This document shows positions 1-7,117 of a stretch of 48,680 bases of DNA, in pieces. The notes under the pieces are model-generated. The model worked only from the letters and a program-made list of their open reading frames with translations, made no database searches and had not been told where the DNA came from. A program made the translations under genes and the position numbers. Each line of letters begins with the position of its first letter. Position 1 is the first letter of the stretch. Source of the DNA: Myxococcales bacterium (GTDB taxonomy: Bacteria; Myxococcota_A; Polyangia; Polyangiales; Polyangiaceae); the NCBI GenBank assembly GCA_016191785.1, contig JACPVJ010000140.1:1-48680 (forward strand), in the 5' to 3' direction.

Positions 1-214
1 CCTCGAGCGGAGCCCGCTCCCCAGCAGCAGGCTCGGCTCCCGAGCGCCCCGAGCCCAAGGCACGCCACCTCCTCGGCCTCCCGCCCCCACCCCAGAGCGC
101 GGCGCGCGATCGCGCGCCGCGCTTCACCGATCAAGAGTGCGAGGCCGGGCAGGGTGATTGACTTGTTGCCGGGGGGGGGAGTACTTAAGTAGTTATGCGA
201 ACACGGGAGGCGCC
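1..214. other. Leading region with no secure gene
   Basis: An open frame runs from the window edge (frame 3) to a TGA at 159-161. It is rich in Ala, Pro and Arg and could be the C-terminus of a plus-strand gene that starts outside the window. However, it crosses a perfect 28-bp palindrome (96-123) and shows no domain, so I do not call it a CDS. From about 162 the bases are G-runs and lower-GC leader leading to the ribosome binding site of the next gene (GGGAGG at 205-210). Confidence 0.3.
96..123. repeat. Perfect 28-bp palindrome centred on GCGATCGC
   Basis: Bases 96-109 are the exact reverse complement of 110-123 with no loop, and the pairing stops at position 95. As RNA it would form a stem of about 12 bp with a 4-nt loop, with no T-run after it. 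It could be a hairpin terminator without a U-tract for an upstream gene, a protein-binding site, or a chance product of GC-alternating sequence. Confidence 0.6.
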
Positions 215-991
215 ATGAGGATCCTGGTTTTGGAAGCGCTCGGGCTGGGGGTGGCGGCAGCCCTCGCTTGCCCCGGGGCAAGTCTAGCGGGGGCGGCGCA
301 GCCCGCCCGAACCGGCGGGTCACAGGTCAGTCTGCCGCCGGTGAGCGGCTTGGCTCGCGCCGCGGCTCGCTGTGCGGCGCTCGTCGAGGGTCGAGTCGAA
401 CGCGTGACTTTCAGCTACTCCGAGGCGTCTGGGCCTAGAACGAATTTCCACATCTCCGTCGAAGTCGTTCATGCCGGCAGCGTGCCTAGGCGTGACCTCG
501 TGGTGAGTCAGTTCGGTGGATTCCTGCCGAACGGCAAGTTCGCGGGGGCGACTCATGTGCCGAAGCTGGCTGAGGGCCGCCGCTATCTCCTCGCCTTGCA
601 GAGCACGGCGGAGACAGGGTTCTGGTCTGGGGTCGTTGAGGACTACGTCTTCGCGATTGAAAACGAGGGAGGGAAGGAGGTGCTCGTCGGGGAGGAAGGC
701 CAAGTCCTGAAAGAAATGTCATTGCTCGGTCCTCGGTTCGGCGGGGCGCCGGTATTCGCGAAGGTCCGCTTCGACGGTACAACCTACCGGGCACCTGGCA
801 GGCTCGCAGCGGCGGCGCAGGACACAAGAGAGGGCATCGACGCGCGTTCGGCGGCGACTGCGATCAGGCAAGCCGCGGAGGCGGAAGGGGTGTCCATCGG
901 GGGCAGCTTGGCGTCCGCTGTCCCGCCTTGGAAACCCTGGAACCGGGGTCCAGTCGCGGCAGCGGTGGGCTTACAAGGGGGAGCCCAATGA
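215..991 (+). CDS. Secreted protein of unknown function, first gene of the protease operon
   Basis: The predicted product has 258 residues. The ATG at 215 follows GGGAGG at 205-210; an earlier in-frame ATG (158) has no such site. The N-terminus is a signal peptide (MRILVLEALGLGVAAALA, then a small-residue cleavage region near residues 25-28). The mature part has a central stretch of alternating hydrophobic residues (about residues 50-125, including 'CAALVEGRVERV' and 'EGRRYLLAL') that looks beta-rich. I do not recognise the family. Its TGA overlaps the ATG of the metalloprotease by 4 bp (988-991), so the two are probably translationally coupled. It may be a partner, chaperone or inhibitor of that protease, but this is inferred from position only. 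Third-position GC is lower than in the rest of the window. Confidence 0.75.
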   Translation: MRILVLEALGLGVAAALACPGASLAGAAQPARTGGSQVSLPPVSGLARAAARCAALVEGRVERVTFSYSEASGPRTNFHISVEVVHAGSVPRRDLVVSQFGGFLPNGKFAGATHVPKLAEGRRYLLALQSTAETGFWSGVVEDYVFAIENEGGKEVLVGEEGQVLKEMSLLGPRFGGAPVFAKVRFDGTTYRAPGRLAAAAQDTREGIDARSAATAIRQAAEAEGVSIGGSLASAVPPWKPWNRGPVAAAVGLQGGAQ

Positions 992-2085
992 TTGCGCCAA
1001 GCCAGAGAGCCAGGTTCCTGGCTGTCGCCTCCGCTGCGGGTGCGCTGTGCGTCGCAGGCGTCAGCTCAGCATACGAGTACCTGTGGTACTGCAACGGGTG
1101 CTCATCATCCGTGGGCGACACGACCGTTGCGCTTCAGCGAAACACCAACTCGTTCCCATTGTACTCCGCGCAGTACAACGACCTTGTGAGCGTAGACACC
1201 GAGTGGAATTCGTCGGGCGCCATGTCTTGGGCTCCCGTTACGCTTGCCGGCACGCAGAGCGACTGGGCGTGGCAACTCGGCGACGGCGTTTGGGAGGCTG
1301 CCCTCGTGACGAGATCGTCACTTGGAAACGCCAACGGCAGGACGTACTACTCCGGGGGTGCGTGCTTCGGCGGATGCAATGACATTGATGAGGCCGACAT
1401 GTTGATCGCAAACGACATGACACCTGGAAACCCTGACGAGAGCGGATGGCCTGACGCTACCAACCCAAACTACGTTGCCCAGCGAATGACCATTCAGCAC
1501 GAGTGGGGCCACGTACTTGGTCTCGACCACGCGACGACCTTCAGCGTCATGAAACCGCAGAACCCGAGGCCCTACGTCGGGGGCTCGATCTGGAGCCACG
1601 TGACTCCGTATCCAGACGACCGGCTCGGCGCGGCGAACTCCTACGGACAGCCCTCGAGTTTCCACAACCTCGTCGCCCAGGCTCAGCTCTGGAGCAGTTC
1701 CTGGTCTCAAGTCGCGAACACGATGTTCGCGGGGACCGTGACAGCTTGCCCGGGGCAGAGTTTCTACTTCACGTTCACGGTCGGGAACCACGGCACTTAC
1801 CATGACTCGTTTACTGCCCGGGTATACCTGGCGCCTTGCCCGACGTGCTACGCGCCGGGGCCGACAGGACCGACGGGAGGCGCTGGGGTATTCAATTGGC
1901 TTAGCGACGTCCAGCCCCGGAGCTTCTACACATGGAACGTGTATTACCCGCTCCCGACAATGGCCGCGAATACCACTTACTGGCTGTTCCACACGGTGGA
2001 CATCTACAACGCGGTCGCCGAGGTCCGGGAGGCGGACAACTACGTGCACCACGCGATGACTTTCCAACGATGGAGCGGGTGCTGA
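988..2085 (+). CDS. Secreted matrixin-like zinc metalloprotease
   Basis: The product has 365 residues with an N-terminal signal peptide (residues 1 to about 28, hydrophobic FLAVASAAGALCVAGV). The zinc-binding motif HEWGHVLGLDH (His171, His175, His181, catalytic Glu172) fits the metzincin consensus HExxHxxGxxH. A Met soon after it (SVMKP, about residues 189-193) can form the Met-turn. These features place it with the matrixins (family M10), extracellular endopeptidases. The N-terminal half has a CNGC motif and the C-terminal third (about 230-365) looks like a beta-sandwich of the CARDB/adhesion type, possibly for substrate or surface binding. No typical Cys-switch propeptide is obvious. It overlaps the upstream gene by 4 bp and sits 4 bp before the next lipoprotein gene, so all three are probably one operon. 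Confidence 0.88.
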   Translation: MIAPSQRARFLAVASAAGALCVAGVSSAYEYLWYCNGCSSSVGDTTVALQRNTNSFPLYSAQYNDLVSVDTEWNSSGAMSWAPVTLAGTQSDWAWQLGDGVWEAALVTRSSLGNANGRTYYSGGACFGGCNDIDEADMLIANDMTPGNPDESGWPDATNPNYVAQRMTIQHEWGHVLGLDHATTFSVMKPQNPRPYVGGSIWSHVTPYPDDRLGAANSYGQPSSFHNLVAQAQLWSSSWSQVANTMFAGTVTACPGQSFYFTFTVGNHGTYHDSFTARVYLAPCPTCYAPGPTGPTGGAGVFNWLSDVQPRSFYTWNVYYPLPTMAANTTYWLFHTVDIYNAVAEVREADNYVHHAMTFQRWSGC

Positions 2086-2089
2086 AGCC

Positions 2090-2716
2090 ATGCTGAGCCA
2101 CTCCCGAAAACATCTGCACCTGCTCATCGTCCTTGGGTCGACCGCCACGATGGGCTGCGGTGAAACCTCGTACACGCGGGCATCGGGGGACAACTCGCCT
2201 GATGACCAGCCTGTCGCGTATACCGGCACTCTGGTTTCAACCACCGATGGAACGAAGTTCGTGGGCGACAAGATCGCAATCGATGTCCGAAATGGCCCCG
2301 GAGAGGTGCAGGTGGACGCTCATGTTCTGGCTTTTAGCCAAGCGGAGTCCTGGACGGCAATGCTCCGCTTGCCGAGTGATCACGTGCCGAAAGGCACCGG
2401 GACTGCTCAAATCCGACAGGTACCGCTCCAACCCGGCGTTGGCTACGTCGAGCGGCACAAGGGCGATCAAGCGACCAAGGCGGACGACGGGACAATGACC
2501 TATGAGTTTGACGGGAAGCACGCCCGGATTCGGGTGGACTCCGGCGCGCCCGGCATCTCGGCTTCCCTGGACGCCACGTACGCGTTCCGCTGCTGGGTTC
2601 CACCATCCGAGCTCGGCTTGGCGGGCACAGGCCAAGGCCCGCCGGGCGCGGTCGAGGTGGTTCTGGACGAATCGTTCAAGTCTGCTCCTTGTGTTCGGTA
2701 CCGGCCTCAGCAGTAG
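2090..2716 (+). CDS. Putative lipoprotein of unknown function
   Basis: The product has 208 residues. The N-terminus MLSHSRKHLHLLIVLGSTATMGCGE has basic residues, a hydrophobic core and a lipobox-like TMGC (Cys about 23), which predicts a lipid-anchored envelope protein. The remainder is acidic and beta-rich, without a motif I recognise; two Cys near the C-terminus (CWVPP and CVRYRP) could form a disulphide. It starts 4 bp after the matrixin stop, so it is very probably co-transcribed with the protease. It could be an anchor or accessory for the protease, but the sequence does not show this. Confidence 0.7.
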   Translation: MLSHSRKHLHLLIVLGSTATMGCGETSYTRASGDNSPDDQPVAYTGTLVSTTDGTKFVGDKIAIDVRNGPGEVQVDAHVLAFSQAESWTAMLRLPSDHVPKGTGTAQIRQVPLQPGVGYVERHKGDQATKADDGTMTYEFDGKHARIRVDSGAPGISASLDATYAFRCWVPPSELGLAGTGQGPPGAVEVVLDESFKSAPCVRYRPQQ

Positions 2717-2970
2717 TGGCGCAGATGGCTCAAGCACCACCTCGACTGGGCAGCGTTTGCGTCCGTGCGAGAGGCTCTCCGGGGTCCCAGAACCAGCTGC
2801 GCCCCGACGACTGCGCGTCCGCGATCAACCCGCCGCATGGTGACGGGTCGTGCCGCAGCGGCCAACGCCAGCTCGGGCTGTCTGCTGGGCGGTCCGCCGC
2901 CAACACCACCGGTAGCCTCGCCGGAGCAGGGAAATATCTCGCGCGGTCCCGAGCGGTCCGGGGTGCTGAG

Positions 2971-3231
2971 ATGAAACTTCGGCTCGGACGCCGCAGCCCG
3001 AGGCTGGTGGTCCTGTTTGCATCCCTCGCGGCGATGGCCTGCAGCCAAGAGGGTGCGACCGACACCGACTGTACGTCGTACACGGTTACGCCAGAAGGTG
3101 GGGTCACGGGGTTCGGGGCCGTCGGCCAGCTGCTCACTGGGGCGGCGTGCCTAGAATACTGCGAGAAGGGGTACACGGTTTGCCAGCTGCTTCCGGACGA
3201 CCGGGTGAAGTGTGTGATACCGTGCGGTTGA
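2971..3231 (+). CDS. Small Cys-rich lipoprotein
   Basis: The product has 86 residues. The start at 2971 gives a clean lipoprotein signal: MKLRLGRRSPRLVVLFASLAAMAC with lipobox AAMAC (Cys24). The open frame extends further upstream without a signal peptide, and that extension is unlikely to be translated. The mature part carries six Cys (CTSY, CLEYC, CQLL, CVIPC), which suggests a small disulphide-bonded domain. No family recognised. It follows the protease operon after 254 bp (2717-2970) in which I see no gene or clear terminator. The stop is 2 bp before the GspG-like fragment. Confidence 0.65.
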   Translation: MKLRLGRRSPRLVVLFASLAAMACSQEGATDTDCTSYTVTPEGGVTGFGAVGQLLTGAACLEYCEKGYTVCQLLPDDRVKCVIPCG

Positions 3232-3233
3232 AA

Positions 3234-3383
3234 ATGCGGTGTCTGGTCACGGTCCCCCCATCCGACGACCCCTGGGGCGGACGCTACCGCGTCTCGTGCT
3301 CCAGCGACGGCATCGTGGTCGTGTCGCCGGGCCGTGACCAGAAGCCCGGCACCGCCGACGACGTGCGCGTGCCCCGGGGCTGA
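3234..3383 (+). pseudogene. C-terminal fragment of a GspG-like (type II secretion) pseudopilin
   Basis: The open frame codes for about 49 residues. Its C-terminal 35 contain DPWGGRYRV, a run of alternating hydrophobic residues, then PGRDQKPGTADDVRV. This is the layout of the C-terminal calcium-binding loop of GspG major pseudopilins (DPWGxPY ... SxGxDGxxGTxDDI). The N-terminal prepilin peptide, the hydrophobic helix and the central domain are absent, and no upstream frame supplies them. I therefore read it as a remnant rather than a functional pseudopilin. A tiny secreted or fused module is possible but has no signal peptide. Its stop abuts the convergent ubiB-like gene at 3384. Confidence 0.5.
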
Positions 3384-4691
3384 TCAACTCGGGACTTCGC
3401 GCCCTGGGGGGCGGCCCGGCGGCGCCGTGAGCAAGGCTCGCGACAGGTAGGGCATCGCGAGCGGCACCAGGTCGATGGTCGGATCGAGCTGCTTGCCGAG
3501 ACCCTCGGCCACCAAGAGCGCGATGTTCACCACCGTGAACGACGGATCGATCTGCACGCGATGCCGGCGCAAGATGTTCATCATTCCGCTGACCGCCGTG
3601 CCGACCTCGACCTCGCCCAGCTTCTTGTCGTAGAGCCCGGTGAGATAGCTCACCACGTCGTGCTCGAACGCCGCGTAGTCGGTGTTCTTCCCGACCGTCG
3701 GCGCGTGCACGTAGAACAGCCGGGCGCACTCGGCCCCGTTCTGCTGCGAGAGCGCCACGAAGGTCTCGACCCAGGGCCGGAGCAGATCCGAAGGGATCTC
3801 GCTGACCATGCCCAGGTCGATCAGCACCACCCGGTCGTCGGGGGTCAAGATGATGTTCCCCGGGTGGAGGTCGGCGTGCACGAAGCCGTCGGCGAAGATC
3901 ATCTTCAGAACGGCCTCGCCGCCCAGGCGCGCGAGCTTGGCGCGGTCGCCGCCGACCTTCTCGGGCTCGGTGGCCTTCACGCCCTCGACGAACTCCATGC
4001 AGAGCACCCGCCCGCTGCTCAGCTGATCGAACAGCTTCGGCACCGAGACGTTCTCGACCTCGGCGAACGAAGCCGCGAAGCGGCGGTTATTGGCCGCCTC
4101 GCGCCGGAAGTCGAGCTGCCCGTGCAGCGCCTCGCCGAAGCGCTCGACCGACCCGGGCAGCGACAGCATGCGGATCGCTTCGACGCGATCGAGCAACTTG
4201 GCCCAGAACCCCAGGATGCTGAGGTCACGCTCGATCTGAGCCCGGGCCTCCGGGCGCTGCACCTTGAGCGCGACGACCTCACCGGTGCGGAGCCTTGCGC
4301 GGTGGACCTGCGCCACGCTCGCCGCGGCGACCGGAGTCGGGTCGATCTCGGCGATCAGGGCGTCTTGTCGCGCTCGGCCCATCTCATCGTCCAGCACCCG
4401 GCGCACTGAGTCGAAGGGCGCCGGCGGCACGGCGTCTTGCAGGCGAGCGAGCGGCTCGATGAAGCCCGGCCCGATCAGATCCGGGCGCGTGCTCAGGATC
4501 TGGCCGAACTTGATGAACGTCGCCCCCAGGCGCTGTAAGAGTCCGGCCAGCACCTCGCCGCGCAGGCGCTCGAGCCGCGCGCTGTCGATGCGGCCGGCCA
4601 GCGCTCGGCGCCCGAGGTACTGGCAGGCCGCGAGCGCGCAAGTGACGAAGATGCGCACGAAGCGCAGCCAGAGGCGGAACAGGCGCAGCAC
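3384..4691 (-). CDS. ABC1/AarF/UbiB-family atypical kinase-like protein
   Basis: The product has 435 residues. The family hallmarks are present in order: the KxGQ motif (KFGQ, residues 61-64, followed by STRPDLIG), the Ala-rich loop AAASVAQVHRA that replaces the usual Gly-rich loop, the lysine motif VALKVQRP, the catalytic HADLHPGN (about 270) and the metal-binding LIDLGM (about 290). Members assist ubiquinone synthesis (UbiB/Coq8) or lipid homeostasis through ATPase activity. Which role applies here cannot be told, and no ubi genes are nearby. The N-terminus is hydrophobic and basic and may bind the membrane; there is no obvious C-terminal transmembrane pair. The GTG start lies 1 bp after the stop of the zinc-ribbon gene, so the two form an operon. 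Confidence 0.9.
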   Translation of the reverse strand: MLRLFRLWLRFVRIFVTCALAACQYLGRRALAGRIDSARLERLRGEVLAGLLQRLGATFIKFGQILSTRPDLIGPGFIEPLARLQDAVPPAPFDSVRRVLDDEMGRARQDALIAEIDPTPVAAASVAQVHRARLRTGEVVALKVQRPEARAQIERDLSILGFWAKLLDRVEAIRMLSLPGSVERFGEALHGQLDFRREAANNRRFAASFAEVENVSVPKLFDQLSSGRVLCMEFVEGVKATEPEKVGGDRAKLARLGGEAVLKMIFADGFVHADLHPGNIILTPDDRVVLIDLGMVSEIPSDLLRPWVETFVALSQQNGAECARLFYVHAPTVGKNTDYAAFEHDVVSYLTGLYDKKLGEVEVGTAVSGMMNILRRHRVQIDPSFTVVNIALLVAEGLGKQLDPTIDLVPLAMPYLSRALLTAPPGRPPGREVPS

Positions 4692-4692
4692 G

Positions 4693-5421
4693 CTACTTGG
4701 CCGGCTCGACCGCGTTGTCGCGCTCGGATTCTGGAGTGCCGGCCGCGCGCCGCCCGCACTGCCGCACGGCGACCACGATCAGCGCCACGATCGCGATGAC
4801 CGCGTACCACTCCCAGCGATGGCGTGAGCGTGGCGGCGCACGCGTGCTCACCGGAACCGGCGATCGGTCGGGACCGCCGCCGATGGCGGCCTGGATCGCG
4901 ATCTGATGATGTTCGCGTCGCGCCGGTGGTGTCCCTTGAAACGTGATCCAGAACCACCCACCCCGCGCCTCGCTGTCGCGCGACGCCGCGTAGAGCTGCA
5001 TCGCCGTCGGCAGGTCGGTCCGCAGCCAGCCGGGTGCCGGAAAGGTGGTGGTCTTGGTCGCGCACTTCGCGCACTCGGGGTCGTCGTCGGTGCCCGGCTC
5101 GACCAAGGAAAGCTCGCACTGGCACTTGGCGCAGCGGGGGGCTCCCACGCGGTAGCGAGCCGACAGCTTGCCCTCGGGCGTCGCCTGCTCGACCACCCGG
5201 GTGTCGCCGTCGGTGTCCGGCAGGTCGAAGCTCTTCTCGTCGATCTCGGCGAAGATCGGCGCCCAGGTCGTGGTCGCCACCTCGACCGGCTCGCCGCAAG
5301 CCGAGCAGGTGACCCGAAGCAGCGGCGCGCCAAACCCCACCGGGCGCCGGCACGCGGCGCAGGTGGCCTCGATCTCCAGCCGGACCGGGCGCTGAAGGGC
5401 TGCGCGGGGCGCGCTCGACAT
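4693..5421 (-). CDS. Zinc-ribbon, single-span membrane protein of unknown function
   Basis: The product has 242 residues. Four CxxC knuckles form two likely zinc ribbons: CAAC with CSAC (about residues 19-42) and CAKC with CAKC (about 96-118). Near the C-terminus is one transmembrane segment (WYAVIAIVALIVVAVRQC, about 208-225) and a short charged tail. The protein may be a cytosolic zinc-ribbon domain tethered to the inner membrane, but I recognise no named family. It is the first gene of a two-gene unit with the UbiB-like protein. Its start lies only 26 bp from the divergent aat gene, so the two promoters must overlap. Confidence 0.75.
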   Translation of the reverse strand: MSSAPRAALQRPVRLEIEATCAACRRPVGFGAPLLRVTCSACGEPVEVATTTWAPIFAEIDEKSFDLPDTDGDTRVVEQATPEGKLSARYRVGAPRCAKCQCELSLVEPGTDDDPECAKCATKTTTFPAPGWLRTDLPTAMQLYAASRDSEARGGWFWITFQGTPPARREHHQIAIQAAIGGGPDRSPVPVSTRAPPRSRHRWEWYAVIAIVALIVVAVRQCGRRAAGTPESERDNAVEPAK

Positions 5422-5434
5422 GGCAGCCGCATTG

Positions 5435-5440
5435 TATATT
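5435..5440 (+). promoter_or_regulatory. Putative -10 element of aat (leaderless start)
   Basis: TATATT lies in an AT-rich island within the 26-bp gap between the divergent genes. It ends 7 nt before the aat GTG, and there is no Shine-Dalgarno sequence. If used, transcription would begin at or next to the start codon. Confidence 0.4.
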
Positions 5441-5447
5441 CCCCCGC

Positions 5448-6158
5448 GTGCGCCGCCGTCGACCCCCTCATTTCATCGAGCCGGGCGGACCGCTGTTCTT
5501 CCCCGATCCGGCGGACTACGACGACGAAGGCCTGGTGGCCGTCGGGGGCGACCTCTCGACCGAGCGGCTGCTCCTGGCCTACGACAGCGGGATCTTCCCT
5601 TGGTACGACGAGGGCATGCCGCCGCTCTGGTGGTCACCCAATCCGCGAGCCATCCTCGACCTCCGTGATCTCCACGTCTCGCGGAGCATGCTGCGGGTCA
5701 TGCGCCAGGGCTTCACACTGACATGGAACCGCGACTTCGCCGCGGTGATGCGCGGCTGCGCCGATCGCGAAGAAGGGACCTGGATCTTGCCCGAGATGCA
5801 GGTCGCCTACGCCGAGCTCCACCGGCTCGGTCACGCCCACAGCCTCGAGGTGTGGCAGGGCGGCGAGCTGGCGGGCGGGCTCTACGGCGTCCAGCGCGGC
5901 GGGCTGTTCGCTGCCGAAAGCATGTTCCACCGGGTCACCAACGCCTCGAAGCTGGCGCTGATCGCGACCGTGCGCGCGGTGTTCGGCCGCGGCGTGCAGC
6001 TCTTCGACACGCAGCTTCTCACGCCGCACCTTTCGTCGCTCGGGGGCCGGGCCGCTCCGCGCCGCGCCTACCTGGCCGACCTTGCTCGGGCCCGAGCGCG
6101 TTCCGTGGACCTGAACGGGCTTCAACCTTCGGATTTCATGCCAGAAATGCAATCTTGA
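5448..6158 (+). CDS. aat: Leucyl/phenylalanyl-tRNA-protein transferase
   Basis: The product has 236 residues, a usual length for Aat. It transfers Leu or Phe from aminoacyl-tRNA to N-terminal Arg or Lys of proteins, which marks them for ClpS/ClpAP degradation (N-degron pathway, cytoplasm). Diagnostic stretches are FPDP near the start, GLVAVGGDLS, the block GIFPWY...WWSPNPRA, EGTWI, HSLEVWQ, LAGGLYGV, AAESMFHR, ASKLAL and FDTQLLTPHL. The start is a GTG at 5448, placed just after the -10-like element. It is followed by cysD only 33 bp downstream on the same strand; the cysD promoter appears to overlap the aat 3' end. Confidence 0.96.
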   Translation: MRRRRPPHFIEPGGPLFFPDPADYDDEGLVAVGGDLSTERLLLAYDSGIFPWYDEGMPPLWWSPNPRAILDLRDLHVSRSMLRVMRQGFTLTWNRDFAAVMRGCADREEGTWILPEMQVAYAELHRLGHAHSLEVWQGGELAGGLYGVQRGGLFAAESMFHRVTNASKLALIATVRAVFGRGVQLFDTQLLTPHLSSLGGRAAPRRAYLADLARARARSVDLNGLQPSDFMPEMQS

Positions 6159-6185
6159 TATATCCGACCAAAATGGTGCTAGATT
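6155..6185 (+). promoter_or_regulatory. cysD promoter with putative Rrf2-type operator
   Basis: TTGATA (6155-6160, overlapping the aat stop) and TAGATT (6180-6185) could be the -35 and -10 elements. Between them lies ATATCCGACCAAAATGGTG (6160-6178), whose core ACCA-AAA-TGGT (6167-6177) is a perfect inverted repeat. The layout ATA-N2-CGAC-N-AAA-N-GT resembles operators of Rrf2-family regulators (IscR/CymR type), which often control cysteine and sulphur genes. The right half-site is degenerate and the spacer is long (19 bp), so this is a candidate only. Confidence 0.45.
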
Positions 6186-6191
6186 GGACCC

Positions 6192-7112
6192 GTGCAGCCT
6201 GCCCCTGGCGCTCGGACCCTGACTCACCTCGCTCGCCTCGAGGCTGAGAGCATCCACATCATCCGCGAGGTCGCGGCCGAGTTCGACAACCCGGTGATGC
6301 TCTACAGCATCGGGAAGGACTCGTCGGTGATGGTTCACCTGGCGCAGAAGGCCTTCCACCCCGGGCCGTTGCCGTTCCCGCTGCTCCACGTCGACACGAC
6401 CTGGAAGTTTCGCGCGATGATCGAGTTCCGCGATCGCTTCTGCGCGGAGCACGGCTTCGACCTTCGCGTCCACACCAACCCCCAGGGCCTGGCCGAGAAC
6501 ATCAACCCCTTCGATCACGGCAGCCAGAAGTACACCACCGTGATGAAGACTCAGGCGCTGCTTCAGGCGCTGGCGGCCGGCGGGTACGACGCTGCGTTCG
6601 GTGGAGCACGCCGCGACGAAGAACGGTCGCGGGCGAAAGAGCGCATCTACTCTTTTCGCGATCGCCATGGGCAATGGGATCCGAAAAACCAGCGCCCGGA
6701 GCTCTGGAACCTCTACAACGCGAAGGTCACCAAGGGCGAGAGCATCCGCGCGTTCCCGCTCTCGAACTGGACCGAGCTCGACGTCTGGCTGTACATCCAT
6801 CTCGAGAAGATCCCGATCGTGCCCCTCTACTTCGCCGCCGACCGGCCGGTGGTCGAGCGCGATGGGGCGGTGATCATGGTCGACGACGACCGCATGCGGC
6901 TCCGGCCCGGCGAGCAGCCTCGGCGCGAGCGGGTGCGCTTCCGCACCCTGGGGTGCTACCCGCTCTCGGGGGCCATCCGGTCCTCGGCGACCACGCTGCC
7001 CGAGATCATCCGAGAGATGCTGCTCACCAAGCAGTCCGAGCGCCAGGGCCGGCTGATCGACTTCGACGAAGAGGGGTCGATGGAGACCAAGAAACGCGAA
7101 GGGTACTTCTGA
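6192..7112 (+). CDS. cysD: Sulfate adenylyltransferase subunit 2
   Basis: The product has 306 residues. With the GTPase subunit CysN it makes adenosine 5'-phosphosulfate from ATP and sulfate, the first step of sulfate assimilation. Family marks are the PP-loop YSIGKDSSVM (about residues 38-48), LLHVDTTWKF, the block HTNPQGLAENINPF, FGGARRDEERSRAKERI, DPKNQRPELWNLYN and the C-terminal RTLGCYPLSGA with ERQGRLIDFDEEGSME. The start is a GTG at 6192 without a ribosome binding site, 6 nt after a -10-like hexamer, so the message may be leaderless. cysNC begins 5 bp after the stop. Regulation by the operator in the promoter is inferred. Confidence 0.97.
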   Translation: MQPAPGARTLTHLARLEAESIHIIREVAAEFDNPVMLYSIGKDSSVMVHLAQKAFHPGPLPFPLLHVDTTWKFRAMIEFRDRFCAEHGFDLRVHTNPQGLAENINPFDHGSQKYTTVMKTQALLQALAAGGYDAAFGGARRDEERSRAKERIYSFRDRHGQWDPKNQRPELWNLYNAKVTKGESIRAFPLSNWTELDVWLYIHLEKIPIVPLYFAADRPVVERDGAVIMVDDDRMRLRPGEQPRRERVRFRTLGCYPLSGAIRSSATTLPEIIREMLLTKQSERQGRLIDFDEEGSMETKKREGYF

Positions 7113-7117
7113 GCGCG

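Noticed and set aside
2689..2970. Upstream extension of the small Cys-rich lipoprotein
   Set aside because: Starts inside the previous gene, has no domain, and buries the signal peptide that begins at 2971.
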